Part shown: piece after piece, positions 8,670 through 16,622 of the stretch | How positions within the stretch are numbered: position 1 is the first letter of the stretch | Layout: each line of letters begins with the position of its first letter | Source: Parerythrobacter jejuensis | GTDB lineage: Bacteria > Pseudomonadota > Alphaproteobacteria > Sphingomonadales > Sphingomonadaceae | Assembly: GCF_039536765.1 (NCBI RefSeq) | Contig: NZ_BAAAZF010000001.1 | Location: forward strand, 2,311,001-2,375,000 | Direction: 5' to 3' | DNA length: 64,000 nucleotides | Notes under the pieces: model-generated | What the model was told of the DNA's origin: nothing | The model's input: the letters and a program-made list of their open reading frames with translations, nothing else | Database searches by the model: none | Made by a program: the position numbers and the translations under genes

Positions 8670-10019
8670 ATGCCGCCCTTCGTCATGAGCCTTATCGGCA
8701 TCCTTGCTATTCTGGGAATCGCTTTCCTGTTTTCGACCGGGAAGAAGCGGATCAAACTGCGCGTTGTCGGGGCGGCCTTTGCCTTGCAAGCGTTGATGGC
8801 TCTGCTGGTTCTGCGCACGCCATGGGGTGTGCAAGCGATCGAGTTCCTCTCCAACGGGGTGATCGCGCTGCTCGATTATTCCAAGGTTGGCATCACTAGC
8901 GTGTTCGGACCGATGGAGAGCAATCCTTTCGCAAACACTTTCGTGATTGCAGCCCTCCCCGTCATCGTGTTCTTTGCCGCAATCGTCTCAATACTTTACC
9001 ATTGGGGCATCATGCAGCGGCTGGTGCGCTGGGTTGGCGGTGCTATCGGCTGGATCACCGGCATCAGCAAGGTCGAGGCGCTGGGCAGCGCAGCCAACAT
9101 TTTCGTCGGTCAATCGGAAAGCCCGCTGGTGGTGCGCCCCTATCTCGCCGCGCTGACGCCTAGCCGCCTTTTCACCCTGATGAGCGTGGGCATGGCCGGT
9201 GTCGCGGGTACGATCCTCGCGGCCTATGCCAGCTTCATCGGCTCCGAGGCCGTGCCGTTTCTGCTGGCGGCAGCCTTCATGTCCGCCCCGGGCGGTATCC
9301 TGATGGCGAAGATCATCATGCCGGATGACGATAGCGAGCTTGCCCGCGATGCGGCGTTACTGGCCGGTGTCGATCCTGATCCCGACGTGAAACTGCCCGA
9401 TGCGCGGATCAGCGCCGAGGGCCCGGCCGCGTTGACTGAAAGCGGTAAGCCGCATGAAGTCGAAGTCGCCGAGACCTTCGAGGAAGGGCATCGCCCTGCC
9501 AATGTGATCGAAGCGGCTGCCCAAGGCACCCAGACCGGCGTCAAACTGGCAGTAGCTGTGGGTGCCATGGTGATGGTGTTTGTGGCGCTGGTCGCGCTTG
9601 CCAACGGTATCCTGGGCGGGATTGGCGGCTGGGTCGGTTATCCCGATATCAGTTTCCAGCAATTGCTTGGCTTTGTGTTCGCGCCGGTCATGTTCCTGAT
9701 CGGCATTCCCGACTGGAATCAGGCGCAAGTCGCCGGCGGCTTGTTCGGGACCAAGATCGTGCTCAACGAATTTGTCGCCTTCATCGATCTCGGCGCCATG
9801 CAGGCGGGCGAACTAACCGAGCGGAGTCGCGCGATCGTGACCTTTGCCCTGTGCGGCTTTGCCAATTTCAGTTCGATCGCGATCCAGATGGCGGTGACTG
9901 GCGGCCTTGCGCCCAACCAGCGCCCGGTTATCGCAAAACTGGGTCTGCGTGCTCTCGTTGCTGGCTCTTTGGCCAATTTGATGAGCGCAGCCCTAGCGGG
10001 ACTGTTCCTGCCATACTAA
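8670..10019 (+). CDS. NupC-family concentrative nucleoside transporter
   Basis: About 449 residues, highly hydrophobic, with the concentrative nucleoside transporter hallmarks: GQSESPLVVRPYLAALTPSR around residue 150, the following GMAGVAGTILAAYASF, and a C-terminal region with GLFGTKIVLNEFVAF and CGFANFSSIAIQ. It should import nucleosides using a sodium or proton gradient across the inner membrane. A hydrophilic stretch in the middle (about residues 215-290, acidic) separates two membrane blocks, as in other members. In-frame TTG 8610 and ATG 8685 are alternative starts; I chose ATG 8670. It ends 9 bp before the oxygenase gene on the same strand and is probably co-transcribed with it. Confidence 0.9.
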   Translation: MPPFVMSLIGILAILGIAFLFSTGKKRIKLRVVGAAFALQALMALLVLRTPWGVQAIEFLSNGVIALLDYSKVGITSVFGPMESNPFANTFVIAALPVIVFFAAIVSILYHWGIMQRLVRWVGGAIGWITGISKVEALGSAANIFVGQSESPLVVRPYLAALTPSRLFTLMSVGMAGVAGTILAAYASFIGSEAVPFLLAAAFMSAPGGILMAKIIMPDDDSELARDAALLAGVDPDPDVKLPDARISAEGPAALTESGKPHEVEVAETFEEGHRPANVIEAAAQGTQTGVKLAVAVGAMVMVFVALVALANGILGGIGGWVGYPDISFQQLLGFVFAPVMFLIGIPDWNQAQVAGGLFGTKIVLNEFVAFIDLGAMQAGELTERSRAIVTFALCGFANFSSIAIQMAVTGGLAPNQRPVIAKLGLRALVAGSLANLMSAALAGLFLPY

Positions 10020-10028
10020 TATAGGCTC

Positions 10029-10958
10029 ATGTCTGATATTGCATCCGTATCGCTCGAGCGTCCGCTCGCGGAGATTGCCGACGAGCTCGGCCACAGCTTT
10101 TCCGAATTCGGCTTTGGCGTCATCCGCGACCACGGCATTCCGCAGGATCTGATTGATCGTGCCGATGCCCTGTCAAAGGCCTTCTTCGCGCTGCCCGAGG
10201 CGGCCAAGCTTGCCTACAAGCTGGAAGGCAGCGGCGGTGCGCGCGGGTATACATCGTTCGGGACGGAGAAAGCCAAGGACGCCGAGGTCCATGACCTGAA
10301 GGAGTTCTGGCATGTCGGGCGTGACTTGCCCGAGGGGCACGCATTGGCCGAATTCATGGCGCCCAATATCTGGCCCGGCGAAGTCGCAGGTTTCGAAGAG
10401 ACTTTCGAAGATTTGTATGCCGCGTTCGAGAATGCCGGCCGGCGCGTATTGCGCGCGATTGCCCTGCATCTGGGTCTCGAAGAAGACTATTTCGACGCAA
10501 CCATCGAAGATGGTAATTCGGTGATGCGCCTGCTGCATTATCCGCCTTTGGGCGATGACGCCCCCGAAGGCGCGATCCGCGCTGCAGCGCATGGCGATAT
10601 CAACACGATTACATTGCTGCTGGGCGCCGAGGAAGCCGGGCTCGAGCTGCTCACCAAACAGGGTGACTGGTTGCCGATTGACGCAACGCCCGGCGCCCTG
10701 GTGGTCAATATCGGTGACATGCTGGAACGTTTGACCAACGGGAAGCTGCGCTCGACCACCCACCGCGTCGTCAATCCGCGCGGGGATGCGGCCAAACGCT
10801 CGCGCTATTCGATGCCGTTCTTCCTGCACTTCCGGCCCGATTTCATCATCGATCCGCTGCCGTCCTGTGCCGAGTCCGAGACAGGCAATGTGCCGGAACC
10901 GGCGATCTCCTCGCACGACTTCCTGTTGCAGCGCCTGCGCGAGATAAATCTGGCCTGA
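10029..10958 (+). CDS. isopenicillin N synthase-like 2-oxoglutarate/Fe(II) oxygenase
   Basis: A 309-residue non-haem iron oxygenase of the isopenicillin N synthase superfamily. The N-terminal DIOX_N domain (FSEFGFGVIRDHGIPQDLID) is followed by the 2OG-Fe(II) domain. The iron triad is H188-x-D190 (AAHGDIN) and H245 (TTHRVVNP), and the 2-oxoglutarate anchor is R259-Y-S261. All catalytic residues are present, so it should be active. The natural substrate is not known for most bacterial members. Its position just after nupC hints at a nucleoside or nucleobase substrate, but that is inference only. It is followed by a 260 bp gap with inverted repeats. Confidence 0.88.
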   Translation: MSDIASVSLERPLAEIADELGHSFSEFGFGVIRDHGIPQDLIDRADALSKAFFALPEAAKLAYKLEGSGGARGYTSFGTEKAKDAEVHDLKEFWHVGRDLPEGHALAEFMAPNIWPGEVAGFEETFEDLYAAFENAGRRVLRAIALHLGLEEDYFDATIEDGNSVMRLLHYPPLGDDAPEGAIRAAAHGDINTITLLLGAEEAGLELLTKQGDWLPIDATPGALVVNIGDMLERLTNGKLRSTTHRVVNPRGDAAKRSRYSMPFFLHFRPDFIIDPLPSCAESETGNVPEPAISSHDFLLQRLREINLA

Positions 10959-11020
10959 TCGGCGCCGATTCTCGTGACCCGATTCCTGCGCCCGAAGGCA
11001 GTTCGGCAAAAATTGAATCT

Positions 11021-11040
11021 GTGTTGCGTTGCAGCAACAC
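11021..11040. promoter_or_regulatory. inverted repeat 1 upstream of TonB receptor (putative operator)
   Basis: Seven-base arms GTGTTGC and GCAACAC are perfect complements around a 6 bp centre. It abuts a second palindrome at 11041. The symmetry suggests a dimeric repressor or activator site for the receptor gene about 180 bp downstream; the regulator is unknown. Confidence 0.5.
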
Positions 11041-11058
11041 ACTTACATTGTTGTAAGT
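11041..11058. promoter_or_regulatory. inverted repeat 2 upstream of TonB receptor (putative operator)
   Basis: ACTTACA and TGTAAGT form perfect 7 bp arms around TTGT. It directly follows inverted repeat 1, so the two sites are spaced about 19 bp centre to centre, close to two helical turns. No run of T follows, so it does not look like a terminator. Confidence 0.5.
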
Positions 11059-11218
11059 AAAAGATTTTTCCCTGAATCGGTGCGCTCCTGCAACCTTTCC
11101 ACACGGCTGCCATCGCCCTGTAACAAAACGCCTCTTTGGGCCATAGCGACCGGGCCGGGTGGGTTCCGGCCTTTGAATAGATTCGTCCGTCTCCAGAGCT
11201 CTCCAAAAGGGGTTGTCC

Positions 11219-14200
11219 ATGAAGCTCAAATATCTCCTCGCCGCGAGTGTTGCCGGCCTGACCACTGCTGTGGTCCTGCCTGCTCCGGTCGCTGCACAGT
11301 CCATCACTTCGGGTGTCGAAGGCACCGTTACCGACGACAGCGGCACACCGCTCGCTGGCGCAACCGTGGTCGTCACCGACACGCGTACCGGCCAGTCGCG
11401 CACGCTGACGACCGGCGCCGACGGCGCTTTCCGCGCCGACTCGCTCGTCCCGGGTGGCCCCTACACTGTCACGGCCACTGCCGGCGGTTACGAAGGCCAA
11501 TCGGTTGAAGACCAGTTCATCAACATTTCGGGCAACACCTCTTACGAATTCCAGCTGACTTCGGGTGCCGCATCGGGCGACAACCTGATCGTTGTGACCG
11601 CAGAGCGTGTCAGCGCGACGCAGCTCGCCGTTGGTCCGGGTGCAGCATTCGGCGTTGAAACGCTGGAAAGCTTCCCGTCGATCACGCGTGACGTTCGCGA
11701 TATCATCCGTCTCGATCCGCGTGTCAGCCTCGAGCGTTCGAACGAAGTCGATCGTATCTCGTGCCTTGGCGGTAACGACCGTTCGAACACCTTCACGGTT
11801 GACGGTATCGTCCAGGCCGACGTGTTCGGCCTCAACGGCACGCCGTTTGCAGCGCGTAACTCGCTGCCGCTTCCGTTCGACGTGATCCGCGAAACCTCGG
11901 TTGAATTCGCACCATTCGATGTCGAATATTCCGACTTCACCGGCTGTCTCGTCAACGTCGTGACCAAGTCGGGTACGAACAAGTTCAGCGGTTCTGCCTT
12001 CATCACCTATTTCGACGAAGGCCTTTACGCCAACAGCATTGACGGTCGTCCGCTCAATGCCGGCAGCGAAAAGCGCTGGGGCGCGACCCTTGGTGGCCCG
12101 ATCGTTCCTGATCGCCTGTTCTTCTACCTCGGCTACGAAGAGACCGATCTCGGCGACGGCAACAATTTCGGCCCGGCCGGCGGCGGCTTCACCAACGAAG
12201 CCGACTTTGTCACCCAGGCCCAGTTCGACCAGTTCGCGAATATCGCCAGCACGGTCTACGGCCAGGACATTGGCGGCTACCCGACCAGCCTTGCTGAATC
12301 GGCAGTCCGCTATTTCGGCCGGATCGATGCCTACATCACAGATGGCCAGCGTCTTGAGGCTACCTATCAGCGTCTGGAAGAAACCAACATCGAAGCTGAC
12401 ACGGGTGGCCAGAACCTGACCGGTTTCAACTCGTTCGAAGATGAAGGCACCGTGTCTGACATCTACTCGCTGCGTCTGTATTCGGACTGGAACGATTCGA
12501 TCAGCACCGAAATCCGCCTCAGCCGTGCTGAAGTGGCTGACGTGCAGGGCCCTGTCGGCTTTGGCGAAGCGCAGTCGGACAATCCGACTATCCGTCTCGC
12601 CGTGCTGACCCCGCCGGTTCCGGGCCAGACGACCCAGAACGGCATCCTCAGCACGGGCCCGGGCATCTTCCGCTCGGCCAACGCGCTGAACACGACGACC
12701 GACCAGGCCCGGTTCCAGATGAACATTGATGCCGGCTCCGGCCACTTCATCAAGATCGGTGCGGAAGTGAATCGTGCTGACGTGTTCAACCTGTTCGCGA
12801 TCAACGCAACCGGTACGATCTTCTTCAACAGCCTTGCTGATTTCGCCGAGGGCCTTGTTGCTCCTGGCTTCTTCTCGAGCGTGTTCGCGGGCGCGGATGA
12901 TCTTGCAGGCGGTGCCCTTGGTGGTGCGACCATCAACGTCACTCCTACCGGTGACATCAACGAAGCATCGGCTACGTTCCGCCGCACGATCTACTCGGTC
13001 TATGCGCAGGACGAATGGCAAGCCACGCCGCAGCTGAACGTTTCGGCTGGTCTCCGTGTCCAGTGGTATGATGGCTCGGCTCCGCGTCACAACCCGCAGT
13101 TCGAAAGCCGTTATGGCTTCACCAACGCCAACCCGTTCAGCCGTATCGATCCGGTCATCCTGCCGCGTCTTTCGGCTACGTATGATTTCGACAATGAAGG
13201 CTTCTTCCGCAACTCGCGTGTTTCGGGCGGCCTGGGCGTGTTCAGTGGTGGCGACCCGATCGTCTACTTCTCGAACGCGTTCTCGAACAACGGTTTCTCG
13301 ACCGGTGGGGGCGACACTTTCGATTGTGCCGCAGCCCAACTGCCGATCGATCCGGTTACCGGCCAGATCGATGTCGTAACCGGCGGTACCTTCACCGGTA
13401 TCCCGGCCTGCGCGATCGCTGCCGGTTCGGCTTCGGCTGCTGCGGGTCTTTCCGACACGCAGTCGACCGATCCGAATTTCAAGAACCCGACCGTGATGCG
13501 TGCCAACATCAGCTTCAGCACCGAATTCGGCGCTGAAACCGGCTTCTTCAGCAACTGGCGCCTGAACCTCGATTACATCTACTCGCGGTTCAACAACACG
13601 ATCAACTTCGTCGATCTGTCGCAGATCCCTGACCCAAGCCGTGGCCTCAACGGCTTCACGGTCGACGGTCGTCCGATCTATCGTCCGATCGATCCGAACA
13701 ATGCCGGTTGTAATGCAACCTTGCAGGGTACGGGTGGTACGCCGCCGACATTCACCAATGTCACACCGGCTTGCTTCGGTACGCGTCGTGATGACGAGAT
13801 CCAGCTGACCAATGGCCCGGATACGGAAAGCCACATCGCTTCGATCTTGCTCGCCAAGAACTTCAGCAGTGGCCTGATCACCGATGGCGGCAGCGTGAAC
13901 CTGCGCTTCGGCTATGCCTACACCGATTCGAACGATGCCCGTAACAACGGTTCTTCGACTGCAACCTCGTCGTTCGACGTGACCGCAGCCTTTGACCGTC
14001 AGGCACCGGCCGTTTCGACTTCGGGCTTCCAGACGAAGCACAACTTCACTGCAGCTGTGAATTTCCGCGAGGAATTCTTCGGTGACTACGGCACCCAGTT
14101 GGGCGTGTTCTTCCGTGCACGTTCGGGCCGTCCGTACAGCCTGACCTTCGACGGCGGCGGCGTGTTCAACGACAGTTCGTCGGGTAATGACAACGCATTG

Positions 14201-14650
14201 CTGTATGTCCCGACCGGCATTGGGGACGCGAATGTCTCGCCATTGTCCGATCCGGCTGCGGTTCAGGCCGTTGTCGACTATGTCAACGCGTCGGGTTGCT
14301 CATTCACTGCTGGCCAGACGATCCGTCGCAACACCTGCGAGAACGACTGGCACTATGATCTCGACCTGCGCATCAGCCAGGAACTGCCGTTCCTCGGTAG
14401 CCTGACTGGTCTGGTCAACGATCGTGTCGAGCTGTTCGCGGACTTCGACAACTTCCTGAACTTCGTCGACAGCGGCGCCAACATCCTGCGTTCGCGCGGC
14501 GGCTTTGCCGGCCTCGTCGATGTGGCTGACGGCGGTGTCGATGCCCAGGGTCGTTACATCATCTCGGGCTTCAACCCGGATGACCAGAACAACATCAGCA
14601 TCTCCAGCTCGGCGTGGCGGATCCAGATCGGCGCTCGTTACGAGTTCTGA
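11219..14650 (+). CDS. TonB-dependent receptor, Oar-like with carboxypeptidase-regulatory domain
   Basis: A 1143-residue outer-membrane receptor. A signal peptide (MKLKYLLAASVAGLTTAVVL, cleavage near VAAQ) is followed by a carboxypeptidase-regulatory-like beta domain (GVEGTVTDDSGTPLAGATVV, residues about 30-115), a plug region (residues about 130-270) and a long beta-barrel ending in Phe (IQIGARYEF), the usual C-terminal barrel signal. The Oar-type layout suggests uptake of peptides, glycans or other large substrates; the ligand is unknown. Codon choice is strongly biased (many CGT, GGT, TCG and GTT codons), unlike its neighbours, as expected of a highly expressed gene. The ATG at 11219 follows AAAAGGGG. 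Two inverted repeats lie upstream, a terminator downstream, and a TonB-like gene follows. Confidence 0.93.
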   Translation: MKLKYLLAASVAGLTTAVVLPAPVAAQSITSGVEGTVTDDSGTPLAGATVVVTDTRTGQSRTLTTGADGAFRADSLVPGGPYTVTATAGGYEGQSVEDQFINISGNTSYEFQLTSGAASGDNLIVVTAERVSATQLAVGPGAAFGVETLESFPSITRDVRDIIRLDPRVSLERSNEVDRISCLGGNDRSNTFTVDGIVQADVFGLNGTPFAARNSLPLPFDVIRETSVEFAPFDVEYSDFTGCLVNVVTKSGTNKFSGSAFITYFDEGLYANSIDGRPLNAGSEKRWGATLGGPIVPDRLFFYLGYEETDLGDGNNFGPAGGGFTNEADFVTQAQFDQFANIASTVYGQDIGGYPTSLAESAVRYFGRIDAYITDGQRLEATYQRLEETNIEADTGGQNLTGFNSFEDEGTVSDIYSLRLYSDWNDSISTEIRLSRAEVADVQGPVGFGEAQSDNPTIRLAVLTPPVPGQTTQNGILSTGPGIFRSANALNTTTDQARFQMNIDAGSGHFIKIGAEVNRADVFNLFAINATGTIFFNSLADFAEGLVAPGFFSSVFAGADDLAGGALGGATINVTPTGDINEASATFRRTIYSVYAQDEWQATPQLNVSAGLRVQWYDGSAPRHNPQFESRYGFTNANPFSRIDPVILPRLSATYDFDNEGFFRNSRVSGGLGVFSGGDPIVYFSNAFSNNGFSTGGGDTFDCAAAQLPIDPVTGQIDVVTGGTFTGIPACAIAAGSASAAAGLSDTQSTDPNFKNPTVMRANISFSTEFGAETGFFSNWRLNLDYIYSRFNNTINFVDLSQIPDPSRGLNGFTVDGRPIYRPIDPNNAGCNATLQGTGGTPPTFTNVTPACFGTRRDDEIQLTNGPDTESHIASILLAKNFSSGLITDGGSVNLRFGYAYTDSNDARNNGSSTATSSFDVTAAFDRQAPAVSTSGFQTKHNFTAAVNFREEFFGDYGTQLGVFFRARSGRPYSLTFDGGGVFNDSSSGNDNALLYVPTGIGDANVSPLSDPAAVQAVVDYVNASGCSFTAGQTIRRNTCENDWHYDLDLRISQELPFLGSLTGLVNDRVELFADFDNFLNFVDSGANILRSRGGFAGLVDVADGGVDAQGRYIISGFNPDDQNNISISSSAWRIQIGARYEF

Positions 14651-14676
14651 TCCCGCCCGGTTCCGACCGGAGACGA

Positions 14677-14720
14677 AAAGGCGGCGGCTTCCCATAGCGG
14701 GAGGCCGCCGCTTTTCTTTT
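14677..14720 (+). terminator. rho-independent terminator of the large TonB receptor
   Basis: A GC-rich stem (GCGGCGGC... pairing with GCCGCCGC, with one bulge and one wobble) encloses a 5-base ATAGC loop. It is followed by CTTTTCTTTT, and the A-rich left flank would also allow function on the other strand. Confidence 0.85.
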
Positions 14721-14775
14721 GGCGCCGCGCGGGACTATGGTGCGAGTCTGGAGATCCGGCACGGGAAGGGCAGGC

Positions 14776-15498
14776 ATGGCCAAGGGACAAAATTTCTCGT
14801 CAACGCGGCGCCGCCCGAGCGTGCCCGTAATCGTCCTGATCGCGCTGCTGCATGTGGCCTTGTTCTATGGGCTGATGCGGGCACTGGCGCCGGATATCAC
14901 GGCGCAGGTGCAAGACAGTGTCGTGTCTGCCTTCACGGTCACCGTCACAACGCCCGAAGAAGATCTGCCCGAAGCGCCGCCCGAACCGGACGAAGGGGCA
15001 CAGGGTGACCCGGGGCGCGATGCCGTACCCCAGCCGACCACTGCGCCGGTACCTCCCGTGCCCGTCAGGCAGGATCGCCCGATGCCGCGCGCAAGTTCGA
15101 CCGGCACCGAGACGCAGTCAGGTGCGACCGAAAGCGGTGATGGCACCGGCGCGGCCGGATCCGGTCTGGGAACGGGGGCGGGGCGCGGCGGCGGCGGACA
15201 AGGCGGCATTGCCGCGACCAAGCCGGTATTGATCCGTTCCATAACCGATGCCAGCGCGTTTCCGATTCCGCCCGGCGGGCGCGAGGCCCGGATCGGCAAG
15301 TCGGTAATTGTGCGGCTGATGGTCTCGGCCCAGGGGCGGGTCAGTGCGTGCAGTATCCACCAGCCCAGCCCGTTTCCGGCTACCGATGCGAAGGTGTGCG
15401 AACTGGCGCTGGATCAGGTCCGGTTCGAACCGGCGCGCGATCGCGATGGCAATCCCGTTGCCGCTCCGTTCTATTATCGGCAACGTTTCTTCAATTGA
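14776..15498 (+). CDS. TonB-family energy transducer
   Basis: 240 residues. A single N-terminal membrane anchor (about residues 17-37, VPVIVLIALLHVALFYGLM) is followed by a long Pro-, Glu- and Gly-rich periplasmic linker (about 55-150) and a C-terminal TonB/TolA-like alpha-beta domain (GKSVIVRLMVSAQGRVSACS, then ALDQVRFEPARDRDGNPVA). It lacks a classical YP motif, so it is a TonB-like paralogue rather than canonical TonB. Its place right after the large receptor suggests it energises that receptor, though a terminator separates them. The ATG at 14776 follows GAAGGG; a longer frame from 14719 would run through the terminator and is rejected. Confidence 0.83.
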   Translation: MAKGQNFSSTRRRPSVPVIVLIALLHVALFYGLMRALAPDITAQVQDSVVSAFTVTVTTPEEDLPEAPPEPDEGAQGDPGRDAVPQPTTAPVPPVPVRQDRPMPRASSTGTETQSGATESGDGTGAAGSGLGTGAGRGGGGQGGIAATKPVLIRSITDASAFPIPPGGREARIGKSVIVRLMVSAQGRVSACSIHQPSPFPATDAKVCELALDQVRFEPARDRDGNPVAAPFYYRQRFFN

Positions 15499-15513
15499 CG
15501 AGGTGCGAGCGCG

Positions 15514-15816
15514 CTAGTCTTTCGCCAGCAGTTTCTGGCCCTGTTCCTTCATCGCGCCCGAAATTGTCCCTTCCATAAAGGACAGCATCGGGGGCAGGGT
15601 CACTTCGACCAGTAACCGGCTGTCTTCGATATCGACGGTGCCGACCAGATCCTGTCCCATCGCCCGGATGGTCATGTGCATCTGGTCATCACTCGGCCAA
15701 TCCGTGATGACTTCGGCCATCGGGCCGGGAATATGATCCGCCATTTCATGCGCGCGCTCACGCAGGCGCCGGCGTACTTCTTCCTTGGGCAGCTCGTGCG
15801 GAATGGGGACCCGCAT
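15514..15816 (-). CDS. polyhydroxyalkanoic acid system family protein
   Basis: A 100-residue cytosolic protein matching the PHA_gran_rgn type: MRVPIPHELPKEEVRRRLRE at the N-terminus, then charged alternating strands (VEVTLPPMLSFMEGTISGAM). Members are annotated as polyhydroxyalkanoate granule-associated, but their biochemistry is poorly defined. It is the last gene of a three-gene operon: its ATG shares a base with the stop of the XpaC-like gene (TGATG), so translation is coupled. Confidence 0.8.
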   Translation of the reverse strand: MRVPIPHELPKEEVRRRLRERAHEMADHIPGPMAEVITDWPSDDQMHMTIRAMGQDLVGTVDIEDSRLLVEVTLPPMLSFMEGTISGAMKEQGQKLLAKD

Positions 15817-16622
15817 CAGCCGGGGGCCTTGGACTTGTCGAGATCGAAATCGGGGAGCGGGACACCGCTGTCCTGGTCGCCGTCAATCGCTTCCCCGTAT
15901 TTGTAATCGAGGTAACGGTGCGTGATGGCCAGATCGTCAATCGACCCCTGCGCCAATTGGCGAGTGATCGAATCGATCTCGTTGCTGATCTTCTGCAGGC
16001 CCTGGGTGATTTGCTCGGCAGGTGATGAATTGCCCCGTTTCTCTGTCCGAATGTGGTCGGGGATTTTCTTGTAGGAATCGACCATTTCCGGGAGCGTTTC
16101 GCCAACAAGCTTGCGAATGTCGCGTGCGGTCTCGTGCTCGGCGGGGACTTTGGCGAGTTGCTGGCCGAGTGCGTCGAGGCGCCCGCCCAATTCCTGCAGG
16201 ATCGGTTGTGCAGCACGTGGCAAAGAGTCGCGCTGATGCTCCAGCCACAATTCGGTACGGGCGACCATCTGCCGCTCGTCGCCCTTCAATAGGTCGGGTC
16301 GCTGGGGCACTTTCATCTTCGGATATTTGCCGAAGACATAAACGCCCAATGCCGTTGCCAGCCCGGCTGCCATTACGCCCTCAAATCCAATTCCGTCGAG
16401 GATCACGCCCAGCACCGAGGCCGCGAGCCAGATAGCTCCGACAGCCATCGCCATGCGGATGCCTTTCTTTTTCAAATGCTTCCACTTGAGCTTTTTGGAG
16501 CCTTTGCCGATCGAGCCCTCGCGGCGATGACGGCCGCCGCCCCGGTTGTCGTCGCGCACGCGCCGCGCGTCTTCCATGATACGGTCGCTATGGCGCGAAT
16601 AGGATTTGTACTCGTCGCTCAT
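15816..16622 (-). CDS. XpaC-like membrane protein, partner of TelA
   Basis: 268 residues: a basic N-terminus (many Arg/Lys to residue 55), two close membrane segments (about 57-72 and 78-98), then a long helical cytoplasmic region with coiled-coil potential (IRKLVGETLPEMVDSYKKIP). This layout and its adjacency to TelA fit the XpaC (5-bromo-4-chloroindolyl phosphate hydrolysis) family that accompanies TelA in many bacteria. No catalytic motif is visible, so the family name should not be read as an enzyme activity. The start overlaps the TelA stop as TGATG, indicating tight coupling. Confidence 0.75.
   Translation of the reverse strand: MSDEYKSYSRHSDRIMEDARRVRDDNRGGGRHRREGSIGKGSKKLKWKHLKKKGIRMAMAVGAIWLAASVLGVILDGIGFEGVMAAGLATALGVYVFGKYPKMKVPQRPDLLKGDERQMVARTELWLEHQRDSLPRAAQPILQELGGRLDALGQQLAKVPAEHETARDIRKLVGETLPEMVDSYKKIPDHIRTEKRGNSSPAEQITQGLQKISNEIDSITRQLAQGSIDDLAITHRYLDYKYGEAIDGDQDSGVPLPDFDLDKSKAPG

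Noticed and set aside
10805..14041. 1078-codon open frame on the minus strand
   Set aside because: It is antisense to the large TonB receptor and the oxygenase, which have signal peptide, domain and ribosome site support; the composition (Arg, Asp and Val rich) is typical of an antisense frame in GC-rich DNA.
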